From Eremophila alpestris peregrina (lineage: Eukaryota > Chordata > Aves > Passeriformes > Alaudidae), in assembly GCA_009792885.1 (NCBI GenBank), contig WMCF01000113.1, forward strand, positions 712,015 through 776,014: a DNA stretch of 64,000 nt. The letters run 5' to 3'. Shown here in pieces: positions 50,888-64,000 of the stretch. Position 1 is the stretch's first letter. Each line of letters starts with the position of its first letter. The notes under the pieces are model-generated. The model was given only the letters and a program-made list of their open reading frames with translations, had not been told where the DNA came from and did no database searches. Position numbers and translations under genes: made by a program.

Positions 50888-53800
50888 AGTCAGCAGCAGA
50901 GGTTCATTAATTCACAACCAGTTATGCTTTAAAAAGCCTAATGAGAAAGTAGGTCTTCCTAGTCTGAAACATGAGGGTAAAATAATGCTTGGATCAAATT
51001 ATATAAAATTATTTCCTGCTAATTCTGTGCATGTTATTAAAATTACAAAAATTTATCTCAGTAAACCATGGAGCTGATAGTCTTAATGTTCATTAAAGAA
51101 CTGCACAGAGAGAAATACTGATTTAAAACTGCAATGCCCCAGTGTGAGATGCACATGCGCACCTACAGGAACAAAGCAGGCACACACTATCCCCACTAAA
51201 CACCTTTTTTAGAAAAGCTGTTGATTCTCAACATTTCTCAGCCTTCCTCATTTGTAACTTCCACTACAGCTATCTAAAGTCCACCCCTCGGCTTCTTGTC
51301 TGCAAATAACCACCAAAATGGGCACGTTCATCCTTCACTCTGAGACTCATTAAAAAAAAACAGAGTTTATCTCCAAGATTCATTTTAGAAGCAGCACTAA
51401 TCATGCTAAAATGGCACAGTAAAAGCACTGAAATGTCTTTTACCAAAGGGAATTATAAGATTGCAACTGGGATTTAAGAAAGTGTCAGTGACATAATATC
51501 CTTTTAAACTGGCTGTGATTACCTGGTTACCCTGAACATTCTCAGCACCTTTAACCATACTTTCTATACACACAAACTCATACTGACCCAGGAACGCTTC
51601 AATAAATGCAGCCAGGCTGATACAAACCCTTCTGAAAACACTCTTGCAGGCTTTTAAATATTAATTAAGTTTTTAAAATGTAAACTACAAGAAATAAATA
51701 TGTATAGGGTTTCAAATTAACACACAAATGCAAATAGAGAGTAGATGACATGAAACTGAAGTGTCATGCCCAAGTTACTCTGAACAATAACACCTTGACA
51801 GCTCTAATGCAGAAATACAAAAAAAAATAGTTCACCTGAAAGAGAATTAGATACATTTCAAACTATCTATTCATTAAATACCAGAAGTACTAAAATACCA
51901 TGCTGCTTTATAGCCTTCCACTTTTTAAAAGCAGCAGTCTAAGTTATTTCCAATACTACTTGCCCTCTTTGGCATATCCTCAAATAAAACACCACCTGGC
52001 TTAATCAAGCACAATTGAAAAGATATCCCTCATTGTGGAGGACCTGAAACTCCTGTCACCAGCGCCAGGAGGAAACAAGAATCTGGAGCTCCCAGATCAA
52101 AAGTTTTCTGAGAAAGTACTACATGAATAACTGAGGGTTCATTTCTTCAATTCTAAACCAAAGTGAGACATTTTTTCAAGACCACCTCTTCTGCTAAAGA
52201 CTGGGAAGGTGGAGGGGAAGCTGCTCTCATTAATCTTGGCCGTGCCCAGGCTGCCACTGCCTGCTGTCACACCCCCTCTCAGGGAGCCCAGCACCTGCAT
52301 AGGGGTGACAGTGCCAGTGGCATAAGGACAAGAGCTTGAATAAACTCTGAACAAAATGCTTGGCTGGCAGCCGAGACCAGTGAGACAGAGGTTTTAGGCA
52401 CATTCTGTAAAAATATCAAGAGAAGAAATGAAGGAAAGGGGTGATAAACCGTATTTTCAGAATTATGTCTTTAGAACAGAGCGATGCTGATAAAACCCCT
52501 GTATTTTTTAGAATCAAAACACAATTCTTTTTTCCTAAGTTATTCCTTTTCGGCTTTCCAATTACATTCCCTAAAAACTTTCCATAATTTTCTGTGAGTC
52601 TCCATTTTATTTCACTGCAACTATATTATGGGCCAGCAATCCAATTGTGAAACTCCTGCAGTTCATAAGTTCCCAGAGGCTATGGAAACATTTCTTGGTT
52701 TCGAAGAAATAGTTCTTTATTTGAGCAGACAGATACATGGAAGGCACTGAGCACTGCCTGAAGTGGCAGTGGCTGGAGTGGACAAAGGGCTTCAGCAACC
52801 CTTTGAACCTTAAAGGCCAAACCTAAAGATTCAGGTCAACTTTAAGAGAGATTGAATGAGATCAATATAGAGAAAGTATGTTTCTTTCACCTCTCTCATG
52901 AAATATTTTGCAAGACAAAAAGTAATCAAAACAGAATAAACCCCTAATAATCCCTGCTGTTATTTGTAAGGGTATTCCACAGCTGGAATTTTGTTTGTAG
53001 TTCTCCTGTATCAGCAGCTCACTGTACATGTGCAGCTCATCCTCTCCACATTTATTCATGTTAATAACTGCCTGAATTCCCCTCCCCACTGCTCTCAACC
53101 ACAGCCAACAGGAGACTGAAATTCGGGGCACCAAAAACATGTCACAGTAAGTAAAACTTAACTGTATTCTCTGCTAGCACATGCATCCAATGACATCATC
53201 CTAACCCCTTGACATTACTCCTGCACTGACAGAAATCTGTCACAAGTGCTGCAGTTCCCAATGCTCTCACAATTAATGTAGCCTCCCTGCTGTCCTTGGA
53301 GCACTTCATGGATGTGCCGCACCTGAGATCATCCTCAAGGCTGTACTGCCTGTACACCAAAACTCTGAGGAAAGCTTCCAGCAATTGCAGAACAGTGCAA
53401 CAGCCTGGGTGAAACCACCTTCCAACAGAGTGAAAAGGAGCCCCTCCAACCAACAACACCAAACCTGCCACAGCCTGGGGGCTTCACCTCACGTAACAGG
53501 GCAGTGTCAGAGTGTTCAGATTCAGGAACAATAAAGAGGAACCTCCCTTCATATTTTGGAAAAAATGACACAAACTGATTTGCCAAAAACTCATCCTGAC
53601 CTCCAACAGTACTGGGATGCTTGTAGGAAACCAGAGAAACAGAACTCTGAAGGTTAGAAAAAATAATTTAAAAAAAAAATCGGTGAAAATAACTCTCTCC
53701 AGAAGAAACTGTTGTAATAGAAGAACAAACCTGGAATAATCCACCTATACATTTCACCACCTGAAGGCAGTATGTGACAGATTTACCCAATCCTTATGGC

Positions 53801-54047
53801 TGAGATACAGGAGGTCAGAGCTGAGAACTGCCTCTAGAATGTAAAGGTGAATGAAATGTTTCAGGAAGAGAAGTAACTGCATGTTTCCACACGTATCTGC
53901 TGGATTTTATGGCGCACACTGGGACATGGACTGATAGTATTATGTTTTCCACAAACACCAATATAGATTAATGGCTGCCATTACTACTGCAATAAAACCA
54001 GCCAGTAATTTTATTAGGTAACACTGAAAAATTTTCAAGAGAAGGAT

Positions 54048-54089
54048 TAAACACCTGGCCCCAGGTGTTTATTGATCTAATTTATCAAT
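54048..54089. repeat. two adjacent perfect hairpins
   Basis: TAAACACCTGG (54048-54058) and CCAGGTGTTTA (54061-54071) form an 11-bp stem with a 2-base loop. They are followed directly by ATTGAT (54071-54076) and ATCAAT (54084-54089). The last base of the first stem is the first of the second, the same layout as at 15301-15341. Confidence 0.82.
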
Positions 54090-54517
54090 CTAAGATCTAA
54101 GTATACTGAAAACAGCCCTAATTCAGCTATTCATGTAGCCATAAACTCCATGGTAAATAAGAAAATATTCAACTTGTTCCTGATGGTATGAATTTCAAAG
54201 CCATTAAAAAGCAATCAAAATTATTAAGTTAATAGAATCCTTCCATGAAGTTCAGCAAGCTTTGACTCAGGCTCTAAAAATGATCTGTGGGTTTTATTTG
54301 AGTATCGTTAAGGTAAGGGTCCACTTCCCATGGCACATCCAACCTGAAATGAGTCTGTGAATACTTGGAGTAACCTCTGAGAAAAGACTTTGGGCTCAGG
54401 TCTTTGGGTGAAAAGTAAAGGGCAGGAAGAGTACCAAGAAGAGGCAGGGTTTTAAAAGGAAGAAGTGTGAGGAATAAAGGCCCCTGGAAACGGTCCCCAG
54501 CAGTAGGAGGGATGCAG

Positions 54518-54549
54518 AAGAGCTGAGGATCACTGGATCCTCAGCTTTT
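54518..54549. repeat. long perfect hairpin followed by a T run
   Basis: AGCTGAGGATC (54521-54531) and GATCCTCAGCT (54536-54546) form a perfect 11-bp stem with a 4-base loop. As RNA on the plus strand the stem extends by one G-U and two A-U pairs to 54518 and 54549. Five T bases (54546-54550) follow the stem. No known small RNA was recognised. Confidence 0.8.
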
Positions 54550-57500
54550 TGTTCTGGCACTTGCACCTGAGGCTGCCCCAGGCAAACCACTGCAAAGCAG
54601 CTGCCTGCAGGGATAGCAATTTTCTCCCATAAAGCACGTTAGCTGCAATAATGAAAAACGCTGCTTGAGAAAATGAGTTCATATTAATATCACCATCATC
54701 AGAACGGCAGCCCAATCTCAGTTGGTCGAACCAAGCATTACAGCAATGTAAATCACACTCTCATTTCATGTTCCTGCAAATCACATTTTAGACAGAAATA
54801 AAGATCTAAATAATTACCTGCTTTTCAAGCTGTACCAATAAAGGGGTTTTGTAAGTACATAATAGTGAAAAACATCTCCCTGATGATCTAGTCAAGCACT
54901 TAAACCCTCACAAAAAAAATCAGCCTCACCTTCTCTACGCTTCCTGCTGCTCATTTCATCCCTTCCCACCCTGTACAGAAGGGAAGGGGGGGCTCAAACC
55001 CAGATAAATTTCTTGCTCTGCTTCCCAGGAACAACATTCACCTGGTGGCAGCATCGTCTCACACCATTTGTCCAACTGTGGCCCCAGGCTTGGAACATAG
55101 AGACCCAAACCCATAACCCGATCGCTTTCAGAACTTATTTCTAAACACAATTAAAAATGCCACAGCTGCATTACGGCCTTTGGAGACCTTGGAAGACTCT
55201 GGAGGCTTTCCAGCCTGGAATCTGAGGCATTTGGTTTCCTTCTCTATTAGCTAGGTCTTCTCTTTTGGGGAGACCAACTACATCCATTTTCTCAGAAAGT
55301 TTCAGTAAAAGCTTAACCATTTGTCCCCTCCTTTGGGAAAAATAAAATAAAATAAAATTCATCATTGCATTAATCCTCCCAAGAGGACAGGTGGAAGAAA
55401 AGAAATGAAGGCCCCAGTTCAAATGCGCCTTCCCATGTGAATCTTCCTTTAACTATGGGCTCCAGCATCAATGTCCAACACATGAATCTTCCCTTACTCC
55501 AACTCATACTAAACCAGTTTGTAACTGTATCTTCATCACTTTGATTATATCAAAAAAGGTGAATGTCTTTAATGCTTACATTCAGTAATCATTTGGTTTG
55601 GGGTTTTTTTAATGCATCTGGTTTCCATTTCGATCAAGAGCTTTCCAGCTGGACTTCTTTCTCAGTGAAAGAAATTGGGATACCATACACAGAAGTGCTG
55701 TATGAGTACAATCCAGACTATTATTTCTGTTCAGAGGTAATACCTGGTCTTTACAATGATTTCTACGAAAGGCATGTTGTACATCACTATCCTACTTGCT
55801 GTCAGCCACATTCTGAATGGGCCACACTCGTAATCTCCTTCTGCAAAGGAGCAATCTTGAATCTTAAAACGTACATTAGTGCATAATGAGTTCCTGGCAG
55901 CTGTTTTCCAACTGAAAGCCATCACCTGCTGCTTCTGTTGGGGATGTGGCTGTGAAAAAAGCAGTTCTGCTGAGGAGCAGTGGGGAGAGAGGCGTGTACA
56001 AATACACAGCATCACATATAATTAGCCACAAGCCCTCACACTCTTACACCTCCAAACACAACTGCAGCGACTGCAAGCGCTGTGATTTCCTTGAGAAACA
56101 CCTCCTGCACTATTACAAGAGATTAATTAAAAATGAATGCTACAACAAAAGCCTGGCCTGTCTTTCAGATGGGGAACACAAGGTACAGGAAGGAATATTC
56201 ATACCTTTCCTCCTCAACTCTGAAGGAAACTGTTACCAAAGAAAATAGCTCTACACTTGACCCATTTAACTTGTATTTCACACCAAGTAAGAGGCTAACA
56301 GCAGATCCAAGGGCTGAGTGGGAGGCTGTGATCTCTAACCAGGGCAGTGACCTTCAGACAAGGCACAGAGACATGTTCCCATGTTTCTCTTCCCCTTGTT
56401 TTCATGAGCGCTGCAGACATCATTCTGTCTCCAGCCTGGGTAAAGCAGTTAAAGCACAAATGGAAATGCCAGCTCATAAAGCGCCTTTCTTCAGTGTTTC
56501 AAAGCTAATGAGCATGAATCACAGATTGATTGGAAAATCTGTGCCCATTCCAGAGCTTCTGTTTCTGCTATCACCCCGCTCTGCTCTGTCAGAGGTGCAC
56601 AGCAACAAGAGCCCAGCTCCTTGGCTGATGGCAGCGCCCCGCTGGCTGTATCAAATCCACAGACATCCAGCACAGACTGGAGCCCACTGTGCTCCGTTGC
56701 CATGCTCCAGAAAAAAACACAAACAGGCTGGGACACAGCACCACACCACACCCCCAAGAATGCACACACATACCCCAGGGCCTCCTTCTCCTGGTGTTTA
56801 TGCCCATTCATTCCCTTTCTGATTAGATCATACCAATGTCCCCACCAGCACAGTCAGATGAGGTTTCTAATGGCTATGCCATGAGTAACTGCCACTGTTT
56901 CTTGACATTTATACATTGACATCTGCTCTCCAGTGCTGAAAGCTGCCAGATGTATTAGACATTTAAAATGTTTTAAAAAGGTGGACTAGCAGAGTCTTTT
57001 AATCACAGGAAAGCAGCACAATTTTTAATACAGGAAGAGACAAACAAGGTTTAGAATTGTTACCCTGTAGAAGGGTGTAAATTGTTTATAAACACCAGTT
57101 CCCACTTTTATCTGCATACATCAAAACTATCACCAATGTTCTTTGCTGCCTCCACTACACTGACACACACTTCAAACCCTGCCTTGTAAAGGAACCCTAG
57201 GAGTGGAACAATTAGCAGATTTAATTGATCATGAAGCTGTACTGTTGCAGGTATCTGTGTATTCCCGGTGCCAACTGAAATCCACAGGCTCTGCTTCCTG
57301 AGATCCAGTACTACAGTGTAATATAAATGCACAGCAGCCAAGCCTGAATGAAACAAATAAAAGCAACCAACCCCTTCTGAACCACTCTGCTTGTGCCAGA
57401 AACCTATATGCTGTTTAATCTAGAAAATCACTTCCAACTGCAATTACTGCCATTTACTATATCTTTTCCTTCAGAGCTGATCCTATTCCCCAGAAAGCAC

Positions 57501-60500
57501 TTCATTCATGGGCTAAATTGGTGTGCGTGTGAGCTAAACCCAGAGAAAACAGAAGTAGGTTACAAATTGTGTACCTGCTTGTAACCCAAGTGCAGCCAGC
57601 TGGAAAGAACCACAGAAAAGGTAAGATAACGTGGCTTGGTGTCTACCTTTGCTCTCCCTAAATTGCTGCCTGCCTAAGGAACATTTTTATTTCAAGAATG
57701 CTTGGAGAAAACAAATCAATTCCCAAACTAACTTGCAATGCCCAAAAGGATACACTGCCTTTTTATGTAAAAGGTAAAGATGTAATACTACATTTTCCAT
57801 CCTCCAAACTCATATTTAAAATAGAGAAAGATGGATTTGACAATCAATTTTACATCCTTTCAACTATGACTTTTTTATCAAAATTGACCTGAAGTAATTC
57901 ACTGTCTCTCTCACACAATTTTAGAAACTGCTTTGAGGGAGCCTTAAACATCCGCCCATCTCCACCTACTTTTAAAATACCTTTCCCTCCTATATTTGGT
58001 GCCAGAGAACAATGAAATGAAGTGAAAATAAATGAGAAAATAAAAGGCTACTAGGATCCCACTGAATGAATAATAGTACTGCAAATTTCTACTGAAAACA
58101 GAAATACTGGATTATTCCTACACAGTGGAGGCATAATGACAGGAAGTTCAAACTTTCAGCTCAGCAGTTTCTGTCACCAAGACAAAAGAAGCCTACTTAA
58201 TCAGCTAGGAAAGATTTTGAAGTAATTAATCCCGGAAAATAAATGAGAATGGAAAAGCCTCTGGCCATCTTAGTATTTTTTTGGCCTCCCTCTGTTCCTT
58301 GCATTTCAGAGCTGCAGGGCTCCCAGTGTCTAACCTAAATATCTACGTGCTGCATATGTCAGTCTCAATTTGTAGACTGAAAAAACATCCCTAGCCAGAG
58401 ATGTCATCAAAAGCATCAACACAACATGCCCAGTGCAGACAGGGACACAGCGCCATAAAAACACAGCAGCTCTGTTAGGGACAGGCAGGTAAGAGAGCTG
58501 GATGCCATGAGGGCAGGGAGGCAGAGGGAGCACATGGCTGCCTCCAGCACGGCCCCAATGTCCCCAGAGAGGCAGGACATGTGGCTCTAAGCCCGGCTCA
58601 GCCTCTGTCACCGCAGGAAGGCGTGACCAGGCTGTGAGATGTGTGAGCACGATACAATATGTGCGATACTTGACGGCCCCAGGCACCCTGCAGGGAAAAG
58701 GGAAGCTGGCTAGGGAAGAAGGCACTTGGCTTCTCTGACTCAGTTGGTGTTTGCCAAACACTGGTGAAAATGAGCAAGAACTGTGAATGATAAATCGGGA
58801 GCCTGGATTGCACGGCAGGCGGATGCAGGCTCAACCAGCCATCCCCTGTAACAGTCACCACTGATCCAGATCATTCCCCCCTTATCTTCACAGTATTTAA
58901 TCTGTGAAATGCAGCACTGGCACAAATCTGCTAATACACTACAACAACTCCATCCCTTTGCAGATTCCTATTACTCTGTTATAAAAAAAAGAACTTTTTA
59001 GAACAATATAGATATTACCTTTAAAGGCCACAATTAACAAATTTAACCTTCCAAGTAGTTGTGTTAGACCTAAGACTTGTTCATTGCTCATTGCATCGAT
59101 ACAATAGAGCACATTATAGCTGAAGTGACCCTGTTACACTGGAACACAGAGCTAGAAGAGGCAGGCTCAGCCACAGGGCCCAGACTATGTGCACTCTCTG
59201 TCTTATACACTTTATGATGCAAAATAAACAACCACAAAAAACACAAAAGGCTCTAGTTCAGATGTTCAGCTCTAGCATACATCATTATTTTCCCTGTCTT
59301 GTTTCTTTAAGTAAATGGAAATTTTTTCTCCAGAGTGTCACTCACCATGGAGCTGTCGTGATGGAAGCACAGAGTGTTTACTGATGCAACTGAGGACACA
59401 AAGGTGAGACGTTCTATCCCATAACGGGAGAAATACACATCATTTTTGGGTTGCTAGCATCACACAGAGCAACTAAAGATAATACAGCAAAGCATTTGAA
59501 GCTAAAATGTTAGTTTTACACCTGGCACAAAATGTGCTGGAAGACTCGTGATAGGAAGAAAAGGCAAAGGGAACAAGCAAATCCTGATTTCAATAACGCA
59601 AGAACAGCAGTGGAGTTGCATCAGATTAATGACAGGGCAAACCATGCTAAAGCACAGAGCAGACATTTAGTAATTCAATTGGTTTGACCCTTAACACTCT
59701 CAACAAACCTGTCCATGACTTAAAAACAAGTTTATTTTTTTTCTAGGTTTATTCTTTTCTGGTTTTTTCTAGAGCAAATTCTAGAACCATATAGCTGGCC
59801 ATTTACTTTCACGTAAATTGGATTACAACTCTTCTGAAAGCAAAGCAGTTCCAGTTCTCTCCCGCTGGTTCAGCTGAAAGAAGAATAAGACCTTACAGCC
59901 TTTCAGCAGCTGTGTTACCAAAAAATCAGCAATATTGAACACGAGTGAGTTGGGTTAACTTGAAACTACCACTTTTCCTTTGTGATAAAGTCTTTTAGAT
60001 ATCTACTGCTGAAAGAAAGAAAAGCCTATGGTTTTTCTCATTAGCTCTTTTCTGCCTGTTCAATTTACTACTTATTGACTGAAGGAAAACCTCCTATATT
60101 CTGAAGCTAGAGGATGTGCTCTCTCAGGTGGCACGCTCTGGTTTCATTCTGGTTGGATCACCAAACAGCACAGCCAAGAGCAGTGTGGCCACAGCTATTT
60201 GCCTGTCACCAGTAATAACAGCAGAGTGGGCAAAGAGCAGCAACTAGAGAAGGCACAGTGGGACTTTGAAAGCATGGAATGAGGGCAATTCAGGGAAACA
60301 CCAGCCAGAGGATTGTAACTGCTGTCCTACCAGTTCCCACACCAATTTCAGGAGAGATGTTCACTGATTCAAAGCCTTCCTTTGATGGCATTAAATTTTC
60401 CACTAAAATCCGTATTTGCAAGAGTGAAACAATCAGGTAAATAAGCATTTTAAAATATTTAAATAGCCACATTTACCACCAAAGTGCTGTGCAATATTTT

Positions 60501-63500
60501 TATGACACTGTAAATGACACAGAGGAGAGCATAGAAACATGGGAGAAAGAGGGCCTCCTCGAAGGAGTTGAATCCAGTCCAGTGATACGTTAGAGAAATC
60601 ACATCTCATACATAATTAAGTTTCTCTTGGCTTTTTATCTGATTAAACCTATTAGAAGGCTGCAGAAGAGCCTCATTTCCTTTTCCCCTCAGGCTGCCTT
60701 TGCTTGAGCACGCTAAAGCCAAGCTCTCTGGATTCTGTGTAGGACAGGCTTACTCTCCTGGCAATCCCTCTCCACGTGTTTGTATACATTGGAATTCTTG
60801 TTTTTGAACAGAAGCGACCAACATGACACTTGTATTCCAAATGGGTCTCCATCACTTGATGCATGAAATAAAAAGTCTTAAGTAATTGAAATTAATTAAA
60901 AGGATTAGCTTGTACACTGTAACAGTTCTGTTAGCAAGCATACAGCTTCCACTGGAAGTACTGCACATAATGCAGCCAATTTCATTCAAAATAGAGGATT
61001 ATGCTTAGGTTAGAAAGGAAGTCTCACTTCTGTTCCTTTAAATCAATATTAAACTTCCTCTAAGTCTTCCACTATAGGTCTGATTCCCAGATTTTCATTT
61101 TTCTTAAACAATGAACAATACAAGTAACAAAACTGGAATTCTGTAATGAGTCAAAATGGATTATTTCTGCATTGATCCATCAACAGTGTGGTTTATTAAG
61201 AACCTGTAAGTTTAGGAAGAACTTGTGGCTCCTAGCAGTCCCTCTGCCATCAGTTTTTTCAGTACCCGATATAGGAACATGCTTCATTTTCTACATGATG
61301 ACCAACAGTAGTTGGTTTTCATCTAAAACACTCTAGAATGAAAAAAAAATCCTTAAAAGGAATTCTAGGAATTTATTACTTGAGCCCTTTGCAATAGACT
61401 TGGCAAGAGACAGAAGGAAAACAGTAACATATTACAAATTCCAGATCATTCACTTCATTACTCCTTCAACACCAATCTCCATAAAGTTATACCAACAGCA
61501 GAACGAGTTCTGTCCATGACTGCATCCTGTGCTCTCCAATACTGGAACTGAGTGAACACAGACTTTCTTCCTAGGAGCACAAATCTGATCATATCCCAGT
61601 TATCACAGGAACAAACCACCACAGGAAAACTGGATGCAACCCTACCATTGGATTAACAATCCTCTTAAGGCAGCCCACTGACTCACAAGAACAACACAAA
61701 ACCACAACCATCACCATGAGGATTAAATTTGACTTTGCATGAGTAATAATTTTCCCCACTCTTTGAAAATTCCGATTTTTCCCATCCTGTATTAGGACAA
61801 AACTGAAGCCTGCTTATTTTAAGGTGTGCACACATTTAAAAAAAAAACCCAGGGTACTGCTGGAAATCAGAGAAACCCTGGCTTCCTCCTTCCTGGCTAG
61901 GACACCTTCCTGGAATACAGAAGATCCAGCTGAACGCCGTATCTGAGAAGAGTCGCTCTCTGTCTCTCCCAATACATAGATCAAACTCATCAAGCTCAAT
62001 TAATATTTAATTATACACACAAAAGGGATCAACTTCCGTAGAACAGATAGAGGGCACATAGGCTGGTGCAATGCAGCTCTGTTCAGCGAAAGTAGTTCAG
62101 GACCTGAAAACAGGCTACATTACTTGGGATTTTGGAGCTCTTGCACGTGGCACTTTTGACTCTCTTCCCAAAATAAATTGTGCCTACCTAGTCAAAACAC
62201 AGAGGAATTCAACCTGGAATTCTTGTACTCTTGGCTATTCCAGGGTCTATCTCCCTCATCAAGAAAGTTACCAATTTTGAGGTTTTCAGAAAATAATTTG
62301 TAGAGTTTTAAAAGAAATATCAAAGGCAGGAGCTATATTTCCTCATTAAGTCACTAAGGGTGAAGATTGGTGAGAGTTTATCTAAAAGCAGACCTGAGCC
62401 ACCAACATCTAGTGCATCCAAACTCAGAGATTAACAATATTTTCACTAAATATTTGTCAACTGGAAATGCCCCATTAATATTTTTTAGTTGTAAAAGACT
62501 GATAGTTGTAAAAGAAGATAGCCAAACATTTATTATGCTTTAGTAAAATGAAGATGAATCAGCTGTTGGAAGACTCTGAATATGGAAACTCAATATAAGA
62601 GATGCTTTCCAAGCATTCATTTGGCAGTTGTTGCAACCTTGAAAGGCTGTGGGCTACTTTACTTGGAAAACAATAGGAAAAGAAGAAAGCACAGAGATTT
62701 AAAAAGAAGCAATCCAAACACCCACTTTGACTCCTTAGACCTTCAAAACCTCTCTCCTAGTATGATATTGTTTCCAGATAACTTAACAGACCGATTAAAA
62801 CCTTGGCTATGCACTTAATCTTTTGATTTTTGCTTCCTTATGTGGATTTCCATACCCCCACAAATAAACCTTTCAAATTCAGATGTGAGATTAAGAAGAT
62901 ATCTTCTTTCCTTTCCTATCTTCCTATCTTCTTGGCTTAAATAAAAAGCCAAGATGCTACATAAAATCCCCCAGTGTGGAGATCCAGGCAATATTCCAAG
63001 CACAATGGGGTGGGGTGAGTGTGTTTTTGTTCAAATTCTCATTTAGACTGGATTCTCTCATTCCCTTGTGGTTATAGGTACATAATCTTCCCTCTGTGAT
63101 AAAAAGAGCCCTAACAGTGTCACCTATTGCAAAAGAGCTTTTCCTCACCAGGTCCAAGCCCATGCAAAAATCCCTGAACACATCGGCGCGTTATTACAAT
63201 CTGTAACAATTTGTCTTGCTCGTGTACAATGTTGGTTAAAATGCAAATTCTATGCAAAATGAGGGACTGAAGAATTCATCAGTGTATGGATTAAATAATT
63301 CTTCTTCATCCTGTAAACCCATTCCAGTGGGGTAACTCAGGTTATAGGAATTGACATAAAAGAAGGGGAGGGGAAAATAAGAGTAAACCCGTTTATGTCA
63401 TAATTATGCAGCACCACAGGCATCTCTCCTCCTAAAGGGGAGAGAAAGCCCAAATAGAAATAAATAGCTGTCTGCAATTAAAGCCATAAAGCCATTAAAG

Positions 63501-64000
63501 AGAGATTACCTCAAGCAGGGGGTTGAAGCAGTGGGCACGGCAGGCTATACCTTGAAAATCAACCATTTGTGACAGAGAGACTGGACACACAGAGAAAGTG
63601 CTCAGGGAACTGGGTGTGGCTGAACAAATTCACGTTTTTACCCAGCTATTTGTCATTAGCATCACCGAATTACCTCAGATGTACAATAGCCAGCAATGGA
63701 TTTCTCTATGACTGCTCACAATATGACCTTAAGAAACATCTCCAGAAAAATAAACCTAGGCTTTATAAACCTCCATTTCTGTAGCTTGAAGGAAAAGGGA
63801 TGTGTGGCAGCACATGAGCCAATACCATCTTCTGTCAAAACAAACCACCCGCTCTCTTAAGGGCAGCCGAGGGAAACCTGCGCTGAGCAGCATCCACTGC
63901 CGAACGACACCAACTTCAACAGAACAAAAAATACAGAAAACCGCCTCGGCTCAGCCATCCGGCTCGGTTATCGCAACGCTATCGATTCCGCATACAAACA

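Larger units (their letters stand above)
50888..64000. other. AT-rich non-coding stretch to the window edge
   Basis: No gene can be supported. The 229-codon open frame at 56133-56822 is the longest in the window but has no domain, odd composition and a CA-rich tail. An AAAAT pentamer is repeated about four times near 55338-55358. Perfect hairpins occur at 54048-54089 and 54518-54549. In the last ~150 bases CpG content rises (gctcggttatcgcaacgcta and similar), perhaps the edge of another CpG island beyond the window. Confidence 0.5.

Noticed and set aside
55563..55886. 107-codon plus-strand frame with aromatic-rich sequence
   Set aside because: It looked protein-like at first, but there is no recognisable motif and no acceptor or donor of quality at its ends.
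56133..56822. 229-codon open frame on the plus strand, the longest in the window
   Set aside because: It has no recognisable domain, irregular composition, a histidine/proline tail over CA-rich DNA and no convincing acceptor or donor. A 229-codon frame can occur by chance in 64 kb of six frames.
1..64000. CRISPR arrays, tRNA or rRNA genes, operons or a defence-type gene cluster
   Set aside because: No regularly spaced repeats, no tRNA B-box with cloverleaf arms that I could find, and no clustered long frames. The sequence is vertebrate nuclear DNA.

Overview
The window looks like nuclear DNA from a bird. The main evidence is nine copies of the 3' end of CR1 LINEs. They carry the characteristic avian CR1 wording (gagggtggtgaggc..., cccagagaagctgtgg, ggcagggggt, cttccaacccaaaccatt, gattctatga), are 5'-truncated and lie in both orientations. 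Base composition is AT-rich (by eye), broken by a few short CpG-rich patches. There are no bacterial-type genes or operons, and the longest open frames have no recognisable domains.

The best gene signal is one candidate first coding exon on the minus strand at 28814-28936. It encodes 41 residues, starts in a strong Kozak context inside a YY1-type motif, ends in phase 0 at an AAG|GTATGG donor, and sits at the left edge of a roughly 0.9 kb CpG-rich stretch (28937-29850). I read this as the promoter end of a gene transcribed leftward, so 1-28813 would be mostly its first intron. I could not name the gene or find a second exon.

Layout: 1-8.9 kb is AT-rich non-coding DNA with two CR1 fragments. 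At 8.94-9.27 kb there is a small CpG-rich patch. 9.3-28.8 kb is non-coding, with two CR1 copies and a notable pair of adjacent perfect hairpins at 15.3 kb. 28.8-29.85 kb holds the candidate exon and promoter. 29.85-36.6 kb is non-coding, with a 29-base A run. 36.6-37.05 kb resembles a solitary retroviral LTR in reverse orientation. 37.29-37.48 kb is CpG-rich with a GC box, and 37.71-38.19 kb is the longest CR1 copy. 38.2-44.5 kb is non-coding. 44.56-44.96 kb is CpG-rich with an X-box-like site. From 45 kb to the right edge is non-coding, with two CR1 fragments and one poorly placed CR1-like copy, and CpG content rises again in the last ~150 bases.

I see no tRNA or rRNA gene, no CRISPR array and no multi-gene system. 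The items most worth following up are the exon with its promoter, the scattered CpG patches as possible alternative promoters, and several perfect inverted repeats. No database comparison was possible, so all family names rest on recognition by eye.
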